Below are positions 10,119-18,750 of a stretch of 64,000 nucleotides of DNA, in pieces. How positions within the stretch are numbered: the first letter of the stretch is position 1; each line of letters opens with the position of its first letter. Under the pieces are notes generated by a model, which saw only the letters and a program-made list of their open reading frames with translations, made no database searches and was not told the origin of the DNA. Position numbers and translations under genes: made by a program. Where the stretch lies: positions 124,001 through 188,000 of the forward strand of contig JANINQ010000006.1 in the NCBI GenBank assembly GCA_024508675.1, written 5' to 3'. Source of the DNA: Afipia sp. (GTDB taxonomy: Bacteria; Pseudomonadota; Alphaproteobacteria; Rhizobiales; Xanthobacteraceae).

Positions 10119-11228
10119 TCAACCCGGAAGATCGCGGCTCAGCCCGTGTGCGATCACCTTGCGCATGACGTTCGGCAGCGCTTCGTCCTTGAGCGTCGCA
10201 ACCGGCACCCAGCGCATGCCATGCGGCGCGCGCGTGCGCGCCGAAACGCTCGCGGCATAGACCACAAGCTCGAGCGGGAAATGCGTGAACACATGTGTGA
10301 CCACGCCGGTCTTGCGATGCCAGCGCGGGACTTTCAGTGAAGGCGCCTGCGCGCGCGCATCCTTGTCGTCATGATCCGCAAGCCAGTCGGAGGTCGGTAC
10401 CTCGGTCATGCCGCCGAGCAATCCCTTTTCCGGCCGCGTGCGCACCAGCAATTCATCGCCGCGCGTGACCACAAAGGCGGCTCCGCGCCGCAACGCGCCG
10501 GTTTTCTTTGGCGCTTTCCGCGGAAACGTCTCCTGATCACCCCGCGTCCGCGCCGCGCAGTTATCATTGAGCGGGCACAGCACGCAGGCGGGCTTCTTCG
10601 GCGTGCAGATCGTCGCGCCGAGATCCATCAGCGCCTGCGCGCTGTCGCCTGCGCGAGACTCCCAAAGCAGCGTCGCCGCCAGTTGCTGAATCTGCGGCTT
10701 GGATTTCGGCAACGGCTCTTCCACCGCGAACAGCCGCGACACCACACGCTCGATATTGCCGTCCACCGGCATGGTCTGCCGGTCGAAGGCAATCGCGGCA
10801 ATGGCCGCCGCCGTGTACGGGCCAACGCCCGGCAACATCCGCAAGCCTTCCTCGGTGTCGGGAAACACGCCGCCATGCTCGCGCAGCACCGTGACTGCAC
10901 ATGCGTGAAGGTTGCGCGCGCGGGAATAGTAGCCGAGCCCGGCCCACATCCGCAGCACGTCGTCCAGCGACGCTGCGCCTAGCGCTGCCACTGTCGGCCA
11001 GCGCGCGGTGAACTTCTCGAAATACGGACCGACCGCTTTCACCGTGGTCTGCTGCAGCATGACTTCCGACAGCCACACGCGATAGGGATCGCTCGCGCGG
11101 CCCGGCAGCGCGCGCCATGGCAACTGCCGGCGGTGGCGGTCGTACCAGGCGAGCAGTTGCGCCGGACGATCGGCGTCATGTGCTTCCGGAGATTTCTTTC
11201 GCCGCGCGGCAGCGCCTGATAATGTCAT
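10119..11228 (-). CDS. mutY: A/G-specific adenine DNA glycosylase
   Basis: 369 residues. It removes adenine mispaired with 8-oxoguanine. The catalytic domain has E55 (SEVMLQQT), the helix-hairpin-helix MLPGVGPYTAAAIAAI around 131-146, and catalytic D156 in PVDGNIERV. The [4Fe-4S] cluster ligands are C208, C215, C218 and C224 (CX6CX2CX5C). The C-terminal 110 residues form the NUDIX-like 8-oxoG recognition domain, including HVFTHFPLELVVYAA. Divergent from the DUF721 gene by about 30 bp, an arrangement common in alphaproteobacteria. Confidence 0.96.
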   Translation of the reverse strand: MTLSGAAARRKKSPEAHDADRPAQLLAWYDRHRRQLPWRALPGRASDPYRVWLSEVMLQQTTVKAVGPYFEKFTARWPTVAALGAASLDDVLRMWAGLGYYSRARNLHACAVTVLREHGGVFPDTEEGLRMLPGVGPYTAAAIAAIAFDRQTMPVDGNIERVVSRLFAVEEPLPKSKPQIQQLAATLLWESRAGDSAQALMDLGATICTPKKPACVLCPLNDNCAARTRGDQETFPRKAPKKTGALRRGAAFVVTRGDELLVRTRPEKGLLGGMTEVPTSDWLADHDDKDARAQAPSLKVPRWHRKTGVVTHVFTHFPLELVVYAASVSARTRAPHGMRWVPVATLKDEALPNVMRKVIAHGLSRDLPG

Positions 11229-11257
11229 GGCGCCATATGTACCGACGACAGCCGCCC

Positions 11258-11737
11258 ATGAACAAGCCCGGTCCGCTCACCGCGAAGCCGTTATCCGCAT
11301 TGCTCGGCAATGCGATCAATGACGCCTTCGCCAAACAGGGCTTTGCCTCGCGCGAACTGGTGACGCGATGGGCCGATATTGTCGGGGCGAGTGTCGCGGC
11401 CCATTCGGAACCGCTGAAAATCCAGTGGCCGCGCCCGGTCGAGAACCAGCCGCAGGAGCCGGCGACGCTGGTGCTGCGGGTGGAAGGGCCGATGGCGCTG
11501 GAAATCCAGCACACCTCCGATGTGATTATCGAGCGGGTCAACCGCTTCTTCGGCTGGAACGCCGTGGGACGGATCGCGCTGCGTCAGGCGCCGCTGTCGC
11601 GCAGGCCCGTCAAGAAAGTGAAAAAGGGGCCTGATGCAGCCGCCGTCGCCAGGGTCGAAGCCTCGCTCGGCACCGTGGAAGATGCGGATTTGCGCGCGGC
11701 ACTGGCGCGGCTCGGCGCATCGATCAAGCGAAATTGA
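11258..11737 (+). CDS. DUF721 (DciA-like) family protein
   Basis: 159 residues from the ATG at 11258; an in-frame ATG at 11237 would add seven. The N-terminal domain PLSALLGNAINDAFAKQG...LVTRWADIVG and the strand VLRVEGPMALEIQHTSDVIIERVNRFFG match DUF721/DciA-like proteins. DciA loads the replicative helicase DnaB in bacteria lacking DnaC. Alphaproteobacterial DUF721 proteins such as this one have an extra Lys/Ala-rich C-terminal tail (from about residue 110), and their function is less certain. Divergent from mutY; a DsbA-like gene follows in the same direction. Confidence 0.85.
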   Translation: MNKPGPLTAKPLSALLGNAINDAFAKQGFASRELVTRWADIVGASVAAHSEPLKIQWPRPVENQPQEPATLVLRVEGPMALEIQHTSDVIIERVNRFFGWNAVGRIALRQAPLSRRPVKKVKKGPDAAAVARVEASLGTVEDADLRAALARLGASIKRN

Positions 11738-11855
11738 GCCATCTGTGACGGCACGCGGCAGCGGCCCGGCATTGCCACAATCATGGTTTCAAGCTAGCGA
11801 AACACTCCCCATCAGGCGTGACAACGCCGATTGCACGACTTTCCGGAGCAGACCG

Positions 11856-12512
11856 TTGAACATCACGCGCCGCACCTTCACTGCCGCCCTGTCCATGACC
11901 GCCTTCGCCGCAGCGCTCGGCCTCTCGCCCTGGCAGCTTGTCAGCCAAGCCAATGCCCAGACCGCCGCGGAAATCGCCCAGGCCGGTGAACTCGGCGACA
12001 TGGCGCTCGGCTCAAAGGACGCGCCCGTCACCATCATCGAATACGCCTCGATGACCTGCCCGCACTGCGCGGCCTTCACCAAGGACGTTTTCCCGCAGAT
12101 CAAGACCAGCTACATCGACACCGGCAAGGTGCGGTTCATCTTCCGCGAATTCCCACTGGATCAGGTCGCCCTCGCCGCCTCCGCGCTGGCGCGCTGCGTG
12201 GCCAAGGACGATGCGCCGAAGTATTTCGCCATCGTCGATATTCTCTTCAAGCAGCAGAACGATCTCGCCACTGACGCGCTCGGCACCATCAATCGTGTTG
12301 GCAAGCAGGCTGGCTATAGCGAGCAAATGATCAAGGACTGCGTGCAGGGCGATCCGAAAATCCAGAAGGGCATTCTGGATGTGCGCGAGCACGCCTACAC
12401 CAAGCTCAAGGTCAACTCGACGCCGTTCTTCTTCGTCAATGGAACTCCGGTGAAGGGCGAGACCTCGTTCGACGCCTTTGAAAAGATGATCAAGCCGCTG
12501 CTCAAGAGCTGA
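11856..12512 (+). CDS. Exported DsbA/Com1-type thiol-disulfide oxidoreductase
   Basis: 218 residues if translation starts at TTG 11856, preceded by GGAGCA 8 bp upstream. This start gives a Tat-like leader (TRRTFTAALSMTAFAAALGL...ANAQ, cleavage near residue 35); an ATG start at 11895 would cut this leader short. The thioredoxin-fold active site is CPHC at residues 68-71, with the cis-Pro loop STPFFFVNG near 190. The family oxidises or isomerises disulfides in the periplasm. It sits directly upstream of smc with a 250-bp gap and no functional link is evident. Confidence 0.9.
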   Translation: MNITRRTFTAALSMTAFAAALGLSPWQLVSQANAQTAAEIAQAGELGDMALGSKDAPVTIIEYASMTCPHCAAFTKDVFPQIKTSYIDTGKVRFIFREFPLDQVALAASALARCVAKDDAPKYFAIVDILFKQQNDLATDALGTINRVGKQAGYSEQMIKDCVQGDPKIQKGILDVREHAYTKLKVNSTPFFFVNGTPVKGETSFDAFEKMIKPLLKS

Positions 12513-12762
12513 GAGCGCTCTGCCCGACGAATGGGAACCCGGCAAACGTCCTGAGATTCCTTTGGAAATCCCCGGGAATTTCGCCTAAATCGCTCCCAAA
12601 TCCCTTGGGAAAAGCCCTCCAGGCCGGTTGCCCTGCGCAGCCGGCCTCGCCATTGTGCGGACAGTCCGAGGCGCATCCCGCGACTCAGATATACTGGCAC
12701 AGGGCCGCTATGACCTTGCCCCGGCTGCATAATTTCGGCCCGGCCAACAGAGCACCGATTGC

Positions 12763-15700
12763 ATGAAACTCACGCGTCTTCGCCTTCACGGCTTCAAGTC
12801 CTTCGTTGAACCGACCGATTTTCTGATCGAGCCGGGCCTGACCGGCGTTGTCGGTCCCAACGGTTGCGGCAAGTCGAACCTTGTCGAAGCGCTGCGCTGG
12901 GCGATGGGCGAAACTTCACACAAGTCGCTGCGCGCTGCCGACATGGACGCCGTGATTTTCGCAGGCTCGGGCAATCGTCCGGCGCGCAATCACGCCGAAG
13001 TGGCGATGACCATCGACAACTCCGATCGCTCGGCGCCGTCCGCCGTCAACGATCAGGACATGCTGGAAATCTCGCGCCGCATCGAGCGCGAAGCAGGCTC
13101 CGTCTATCGCATCAACGGCAAGGACGTGCGCGCGCGCGACGTGCAGATCCTGTTCGCCGACGCCGCGACCGGTGCGCGCTCGCCAGCCCTCGTCCACCAA
13201 GGCAAGATCGGCGAAATCATTCAGGCCAAGCCCGAGCAGCGCCGCCGCGTGCTGGAAGACGCTGCCGGTGTCGCGGGTCTTCACGCCCGCCGCCATGAAG
13301 CCGAACTGCGCCTGAGGGCCGCCGAAACCAATCTCACCCGCGTCGAGGACGTGATCGGTCAGCTCGCGGGCCAGATCGAAGGCCTCAAGAAGCAGGCGCG
13401 CCAGGCGATCCGCTACCGCGAAGTCGCCGCCAAGGTGCGCAAGGCCGAGGCGCTGCTGTTTCATCTGCGCTGGCTGCAGGCCCATGCCGACGTCAACGAG
13501 GCGGGCCAGACCCACGACCTGAACGTCCGCGAACAGGCCGAACGCGTCCAGCAACAGGCGGAAGCCGCGCGCATCCAGGCGATCCGCGCCTCCGAACTGC
13601 CGGGCCTGCGCGACAGCGAAGCCCGCGCCGCCGCCGGTCTGCAGCGCCTCACCAATGCCCGCGAAATGCTCGACCGCGAGGAAGCGCGCGCCAAGGAGCG
13701 CGTCGTCGAACTCGACCGCCGCCTGACGCAGTTCGCCGCCGATATCGAGCGCGAGCAGCGCCAGTTGTCCGATGCCGACGTCGCGCTGGAACGCCTTGAA
13801 TCCGAAGACAGCATCCTCAAGGAAGAAATCCGCTCGCGCGTCGACACCCGCTCCGGCGCGGATGAGCGCGTCGCGGAAGCCGAAGCCACGCTCGCCGCTG
13901 CGGAGCGCACCTTCTCCGAACTGACCACCGCGCTGGCCGACCTCACCGCGCGCCGTACCCAGATCGAATCCAACATCCGCACCCATCGCGACCGTCTCGC
14001 GCGGCTCGATCAGGACATCGCCACCGTCGAAGGCGAGGTCGAAAAGCTTGCCGCCGAGACCGGCGGCCTTGGCGATCTCGATACGCTGGTCGCCGCGATG
14101 GAAGCCGCCGCGGAAGCGGTGCTGGTCGCCGAAGCCACGACGCAGGCCAATGAAGCCGCGCATGTCAGCGCGCGCGCCACACTCGAAGCCTCGCGCGCGC
14201 CGCTGGCCGACGCCGAAAAGCGTGTGCAGCGGCTGGAAACCGAAGCCAAGACCATCTCCAAGATCGTCAACGGCGAAACCAAGAACCTGTGGCCGCCGAT
14301 CATCGACGGCGTCAACGTCGCCAAGGGATTCGAAAAGGCACTGGGTGCTGCACTCGGCGACGATCTCGATGCGCCGGTCGATCCATCCGCGCCGCTGCGC
14401 TGGGCCAGCATTGGCCCCGTGAGCGGCGATCCGTCCCTGCCCGGCGGCATTGAATCTCTCGCTGCGCATGTCACCGCGCCACCGGAACTGTCGCGGCGTC
14501 TGGCGCAGATCGGCGTGGTCACGCGCGAGCGCGGCGCACAGCTGATGTCGCAGCTCAAGACCGGCCAGCGGCTGGTGTCGCGCGAGGGCGACCTGTGGCG
14601 CTGGGACGGCTTTGTCGCCGCCGCACACGCACCGACCGGCGCGGCGCGCCGTCTCGCTGAGCGTGCCCGCCTTGTCGATATTGAAGCCGAAATCGAACAG
14701 GCCCGCGCCGATGCTGTCGCCAAGCGTCAGGCGCTGGAAAACGCCGAGACCGAACTCAGGGCCGCGTCCGCCGCCGAAAGCGCCGCGCGCGAAGCCGTCC
14801 GCACCGCACAGCGTGAAGCCAACGCGGCCCGCGAGCAGCACGCCAATGCCGAGCGCGAGATCAACCGTCACGCATCGCGCCGCTCCGCACTCGATGAGCG
14901 CCGCACGCGCCTGACCGAAGACCGCAACGAAGCTCACGGCGCGCATGAAGCTGCGATTGCCGCGCTGAGCGATCTGCCTTCAAGTGCCGAGAACGAGGAA
15001 AAGCTCGCCACCGTCCGCGCCGATATGGACGGGCACCGCCAGCTTGCCGCACAGGTGCGCGCCGAGGCGCAGGCGCTGGCACGCGAAGCCGAACTCGCCG
15101 ACCGGCGCGTGCAGGCCATCGTCGCCGAACGCAATGAATGGGTGAGCCGCAAGGACAATGCCGCCTCGCAGATCGCGACCATCGAAACCCGCATTGTCGA
15201 GGTCAAAACCGAGCGCGCCGAACTCGAGAACGCGCCGGAAGTGTTCGCCGAGAAGCGCAGCGCGCTGATCAGCGAAATCGAACACGCCGAATCCGACCGC
15301 CGCATGGCCGCCGACGCACTGGCGACGGCGGAGACCGCGATGGCGGAAACCGACCGCGTCGCCCGCGCCACGCTGGATGCGCTGTCCGCGTCGCGCGAAG
15401 CCTGCGCCCGCTCGGAAGAACGTATGGAAGGCACCCGCCGCCGTCTCGATGACATCGAGCGCGAAATCCGCGACATGCTCGAGGTCGAGCCGCATGGTGT
15501 TGCAGCCCTCGCCGAGATCACGCCGGAAAGCGAACTTCCCGCCGTCACCGAGATCGAAGCCGATCTTGAAAAGCTGCGCCGCGACCGCGAGCGCCTTGGC
15601 GCCGTCAACCTGCGCGCCGAGGAAGAACTGCGCGAGGTCGAGACCCAGCACACCGGCCTGACCACCGAGCGCGACGATCTCGTCGAAGCGATCAAGAAGC

Positions 15701-16227
15701 TGCGCACCGGCATCCAGAGCCTGAACAAGGAAGCGCGCGAGCGCCTCTTGACCTCGTTCGAAACGGTCAACAACCACTTCAAGCGGCTGTTCACCGAACT
15801 GTTCGGCGGCGGCCAGGCCGAACTGACCCTGATCGAGAGCGACGATCCGCTGGAAGCCGGTCTCGAAATCATCGCCAAGCCGCCCGGCAAGAAGCCGCAG
15901 ACGCTCTCGCTGCTCTCCGGCGGCGAACAGGCGCTGACCGCGCTGGCGCTGATCTTCGCGGTGTTCCTCACCAATCCTTCGCCGATCTGCGTGCTGGACG
16001 AAGTCGACGCGCCGCTGGACGATCACAACGTCGAGCGGTTCTGCAACCTGCTGCATGAAATGACCTCGTCCACCGAGACGCGCTTCATCATCATCACCCA
16101 CAACCCGATCACCATGGCCCGCATGAACCGTTTGTTCGGCGTCACCATGGCGGAGCGCGGCGTGTCTCAGTTGGTGTCGGTCGACCTCGACGGCGCGATG
16201 AAGGTTCTCGACCAGAACGTGGCGTAG
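12763..16227 (+). CDS. smc: Chromosome segregation protein SMC
   Basis: 1154 residues, the usual size. Walker A GPNGCGKSN lies at 31-39; coiled-coil arms cover about 170-490 and 660-900; the hinge lies between, around NLWPPIIDGVNVAKGFEKALGAAL. The C-terminal head has the ABC signature LSGGEQALTALALIF and Walker B CVLDEVDAPLDD. SMC dimers with ScpA/ScpB compact and segregate the chromosome. scpAB are not in the window. It stands alone: a 250-bp gap lies before it and a palindromic repeat element after it. The opposite strand holds long open frames that are codon-bias shadows. Confidence 0.98.
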   Translation: MKLTRLRLHGFKSFVEPTDFLIEPGLTGVVGPNGCGKSNLVEALRWAMGETSHKSLRAADMDAVIFAGSGNRPARNHAEVAMTIDNSDRSAPSAVNDQDMLEISRRIEREAGSVYRINGKDVRARDVQILFADAATGARSPALVHQGKIGEIIQAKPEQRRRVLEDAAGVAGLHARRHEAELRLRAAETNLTRVEDVIGQLAGQIEGLKKQARQAIRYREVAAKVRKAEALLFHLRWLQAHADVNEAGQTHDLNVREQAERVQQQAEAARIQAIRASELPGLRDSEARAAAGLQRLTNAREMLDREEARAKERVVELDRRLTQFAADIEREQRQLSDADVALERLESEDSILKEEIRSRVDTRSGADERVAEAEATLAAAERTFSELTTALADLTARRTQIESNIRTHRDRLARLDQDIATVEGEVEKLAAETGGLGDLDTLVAAMEAAAEAVLVAEATTQANEAAHVSARATLEASRAPLADAEKRVQRLETEAKTISKIVNGETKNLWPPIIDGVNVAKGFEKALGAALGDDLDAPVDPSAPLRWASIGPVSGDPSLPGGIESLAAHVTAPPELSRRLAQIGVVTRERGAQLMSQLKTGQRLVSREGDLWRWDGFVAAAHAPTGAARRLAERARLVDIEAEIEQARADAVAKRQALENAETELRAASAAESAAREAVRTAQREANAAREQHANAEREINRHASRRSALDERRTRLTEDRNEAHGAHEAAIAALSDLPSSAENEEKLATVRADMDGHRQLAAQVRAEAQALAREAELADRRVQAIVAERNEWVSRKDNAASQIATIETRIVEVKTERAELENAPEVFAEKRSALISEIEHAESDRRMAADALATAETAMAETDRVARATLDALSASREACARSEERMEGTRRRLDDIEREIRDMLEVEPHGVAALAEITPESELPAVTEIEADLEKLRRDRERLGAVNLRAEEELREVETQHTGLTTERDDLVEAIKKLRTGIQSLNKEARERLLTSFETVNNHFKRLFTELFGGGQAELTLIESDDPLEAGLEIIAKPPGKKPQTLSLLSGGEQALTALALIFAVFLTNPSPICVLDEVDAPLDDHNVERFCNLLHEMTSSTETRFIIITHNPITMARMNRLFGVTMAERGVSQLVSVDLDGAMKVLDQNVA

Positions 16228-16281
16228 GCGTTTGCTCTCCCTTAACGGAGAGGTAAGCGAACAGGCCTGCTACATCCTCAT

Positions 16282-16402
16282 GTCGTCCCCGCGAAAGCGG
16301 GGACCCATAGCCACCAGCCTCCCGATCTGAAAAGATCACCGGACAACTTCCTGCAACAGGCAAAGTTCAGGGAGTATGGGTCCCCGCTTTCGCGGGGACG
16401 AC
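16282..16402. repeat. REP/BIME-like element: perfect 28-bp inverted repeat
   Basis: Positions 16282-16309 and 16375-16402 are exact reverse complements (28 bp), separated by 65 bp. Each arm also contains its own hairpin, CCCCGCGAAAGCGGGG. A related single palindrome lies at 17894-17919. The element fills the smc / Rsm22 gap and looks like a dispersed intergenic palindromic repeat. Confidence 0.85.
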
Positions 16403-16418
16403 GTCGTATGTTGTCATC

Positions 16419-17411
16419 ATGATCTCTCCCAACCTCCCCTCCGAATTACAGGCCGCCCTTGCCCGCAAGGCCGAGGGCCTGTCGCGCGCTGACGCCGCCC
16501 AACGCGCGGGCGCAATCTCGCAGACCTATCGCAGCGGCGGCAGCTCAAACCGGATCAAGACGACCGCCGATGCGCTGGCCTATGCGCTTGCACGAATGCC
16601 GGGAACGTATGCCGCCGTGGCGGCAAGCCTGAACGCGCTGATGGAGATCGATCTGGATTTCGCGCCGCGCAGCCTGCTCGATGTCGGCGCGGGTCCGGGA
16701 ACGGCCACATGGGCCGCGAGCGAGGCTTTTGCATCGCTTGAGACCTTCGCATTGCTGGATGCGAACACGGCGCTGCGCGATCTCGCAACGAGCCTGGTCA
16801 CGTCACAGCCGCGGCTTGAAGGCCTGCGCTATGACGCCGGCGACGCGCGCAAAACGCTGGCTGACGCGCCGGAGTCAGAACTCGTCGTCGCAAGTTATGT
16901 GATCAACGAGCTGAGCGAGAGCGAACGCGCAGTCTTTGCCGACACCCTGTGGACGAAGACACGCAACATGCTGCTGGTCGTCGAACCCGGCACGCCCGCG
17001 GGCTATTCGCACATCATCGCGTTGCGCGACCGGCTGATCGCAAAGGGCGCGCATGTCATCGCGCCCTGCCCCCATGATGCAGGGTGCCCGCTGATCGCGC
17101 CGGACTGGTGTCATTTCACACAGCGGCTGCAGCGCTCGCGTGCGCATAAACACCTCAAGGGAGCGGACCTTCCCTATGAGGACGAAAAATTCAGCTACGT
17201 GATCCTCTCACGCGCGGCGCCCACTCAACGGCCATCACGCGTGCTGGCGCAGCCGCTTGTCACCAAGATCGCCGTGACCGCGAAAATCTGCGCGCCTGAT
17301 GGACTAAAAGCCGCGAGCTTCCCGCACCGCGACAAGGCCGTCTACAAGCGCGCAAAAAAATGGAACTGGGGCGACGCGATTTTTCCCGGGAACGAGGCCG
17401 GCCCGGAATAA
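16419..17411 (+). CDS. Rsm22-family small-ribosomal-subunit protein (methyltransferase-like)
   Basis: 330 residues. AdoMet-binding motif LLDVGAGPGTATWAA at 86-100; VVASYVINEL is motif II-like, and EPGTPAGYSHIIALRDRLI is typical of Rsm22 (mitochondrial METTL17). A Cys-rich segment with C217, C223 and C231 (CPHDAGCP...DWCHF) matches the motif that in METTL17 homologues is linked to a [4Fe-4S] cluster. The mitochondrial family assists small-subunit assembly; the bacterial reaction is not established. It follows the repeat element after smc and precedes an unrelated small secreted protein. Confidence 0.85.
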   Translation: MISPNLPSELQAALARKAEGLSRADAAQRAGAISQTYRSGGSSNRIKTTADALAYALARMPGTYAAVAASLNALMEIDLDFAPRSLLDVGAGPGTATWAASEAFASLETFALLDANTALRDLATSLVTSQPRLEGLRYDAGDARKTLADAPESELVVASYVINELSESERAVFADTLWTKTRNMLLVVEPGTPAGYSHIIALRDRLIAKGAHVIAPCPHDAGCPLIAPDWCHFTQRLQRSRAHKHLKGADLPYEDEKFSYVILSRAAPTQRPSRVLAQPLVTKIAVTAKICAPDGLKAASFPHRDKAVYKRAKKWNWGDAIFPGNEAGPE

Positions 17412-17485
17412 TTCTCTCCAGATGGAGTTTGTGAAGGTGACGCGTTCGCGTCCGACGCAAACATTTCATCAGGAGCACACCAGCG

Positions 17486-17866
17486 ATGTCCAAAACATTC
17501 GCCGCGATGGCGGCTGTCTCTTTCATGCTCGCTTCCGCCGCCGCTTTCGCGCAGGCTGCGAAAGTCGCCGACACACCGAAGGGCAAGGCTTATGTCGATG
17601 CCAAGGGCATGACGCTTTACACCTTTGACAAGGACAGCGCAGGCAAGTCCGCCTGCAACGGACCCTGCGCCACCAACTGGCCGCCGCTGATGGCCGCTGC
17701 CGACGCCAAGGCCTCGGGCGACTGGACCATCGTCACCCGCGATGACGGCAGCAAGATGTGGGCCCTCAAGGGCAAGCCGCTCTATACCTTCGCGAAGGAC
17801 ACCAAACCCGGCGACACCACCGGCGACGGTTTTCTGAACGGCGCCTGGCATATCGCCAAGCCTTAA
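17486..17866 (+). CDS. Small exported protein of the COG4315 / lipoprotein_15 family
   Basis: 126 residues with a signal peptide (about 1-22, ending AAAFAQA). The mature part carries two copies of the family's Tyr-x-aromatic-x-x-Asp motif, in LYTFDKDSAG and LYTFAKDTKPG, plus a Cys pair in SACNGPCATNWPP. It has no lipobox Cys, so it is probably soluble in the periplasm. Function of the family is unknown. A good Shine-Dalgarno (AGGAG) lies at about 17471. It appears to be a single-gene unit, followed by a palindromic repeat. Confidence 0.85.
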   Translation: MSKTFAAMAAVSFMLASAAAFAQAAKVADTPKGKAYVDAKGMTLYTFDKDSAGKSACNGPCATNWPPLMAAADAKASGDWTIVTRDDGSKMWALKGKPLYTFAKDTKPGDTTGDGFLNGAWHIAKP

Positions 17867-17893
17867 AGGGGTTTAAGCACCAACCTCATTTGT

Positions 17894-17919
17894 GTCGTCC
17901 CCGCCTGCGCGGGGACGAC
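17894..17919. repeat. Palindromic repeat related to the 16282-16402 element
   Basis: Arms 17894-17904 and 17909-17919 (11 bp, GTCGTCCCCGC / GCGGGGACGAC) around a 4-base loop. It shares GTCGTCCCCGC with the element after smc. It has no T run, so it is a REP-like unit more than a clear terminator. Confidence 0.75.
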
Positions 17920-18061
17920 CGGTTGACAGATCATTGCAAAACGCTTGAACCACCGCTCCCCTGAGGACGACCAAATAGCGCGGTGCCTGGCCGCAGACGC
18001 TGACGACCGCCTGCCTTTCAGGTAGGGTGCGCGCCATTCGTCGTCCTCAAGGAGTTTTCTC

Positions 18062-18622
18062 ATGTCGTCCGGCTGGATTTTACTCGGTGTCATCGTCGTC
18101 ATCGCCCTGTTCGTGTTCGGCGCCTATAACCGCCTTGTCGCGCTGGCGCAGCGGGTGTCGCAGGCTTTTGCCGACATTGACGTGCAGCTCAAGCAGCGCC
18201 ACGATCTGATCCCGAACCTTGTCGAAACAGTCAAAGGCTACGCCACCCACGAACGCGGTACGCTGGAAGACGTCATCAAGGCCCGTAATGCCGCCATGTC
18301 GGCGCAGGGCCCGGCGCAGGTGTCGGCCTCCGAAGGCCAGCTCACCGCCGCGCTCGGCCGCCTGATCGCGCTGTCAGAAGCCTATCCGGACCTCAAGGCC
18401 AACGCGAATTTCCAGCAGTTGCAGACCGAACTGTCGGACATCGAAAACAAGATCGCCGCCAGCCGCCGCTTCTTCAATAACGCGGTTCAGGAATACAACA
18501 CCGGCATCCAGCAGCTGCCGGCTGCTCTCTTCGCCGGCGCGCTCGGCTTCACGAAGAAGGAATTCTTCGATCTCGGCGAACAGCGCGGTCAGCTTGAGCA
18601 GGCGCCGTCGGTGAAGTTCTAG
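18062..18622 (+). CDS. lemA: LemA family membrane protein
   Basis: 186 residues: one N-terminal membrane helix (about 4-24), then the LemA domain beginning NRLVALAQRVSQAFADIDVQLKQRHDLIPNLVETVKGYA, with helices through NFQQLQTELSDIENKIAASRRFFNNAVQEYNTGIQQLP. Orientation predicts a short periplasmic end and a long helical cytoplasmic or periplasmic bundle. Function is unsettled. A strong Shine-Dalgarno (AAGGAG, 18049-18054) decides the start. An M48 protease gene follows, a pairing seen repeatedly for LemA, although here a palindromic repeat separates the two. Confidence 0.93.
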   Translation: MSSGWILLGVIVVIALFVFGAYNRLVALAQRVSQAFADIDVQLKQRHDLIPNLVETVKGYATHERGTLEDVIKARNAAMSAQGPAQVSASEGQLTAALGRLIALSEAYPDLKANANFQQLQTELSDIENKIAASRRFFNNAVQEYNTGIQQLPAALFAGALGFTKKEFFDLGEQRGQLEQAPSVKF

Positions 18623-18647
18623 GCTCATTGCTTGATCGCGACGATGA

Positions 18648-18728
18648 CGTCATTGCGAGCGCAGCGAAGCAGTCCACTCTTTAAAAGAAAACATGGATTG
18701 CTTCGTCGCTCCGCTCCTCGCAATGACG
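18648..18728. repeat. Intergenic inverted-repeat element ('CGTCATTGCGAG' family)
   Basis: Ends CGTCATTGCGAG (18648-18659) and CTCGCAATGACG (18717-18728) are exact reverse complements, with imperfectly complementary inner parts containing GAAGCAGTCC / GGATTGCTTC. A second member lies at 22954-23034 and a partial one at 49697. It lies between lemA and the M48 protease gene. Confidence 0.85.
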
Positions 18729-18750
18729 ATCACACAGGATAACCCGCATC

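Noticed and set aside
12916-14946. 676-codon open frame opposite smc
   Set aside because: It lies wholly inside smc, which has complete domain motifs; high-GC codon bias opens the reverse frame. The translation is compositionally odd and has no recognisable motif.
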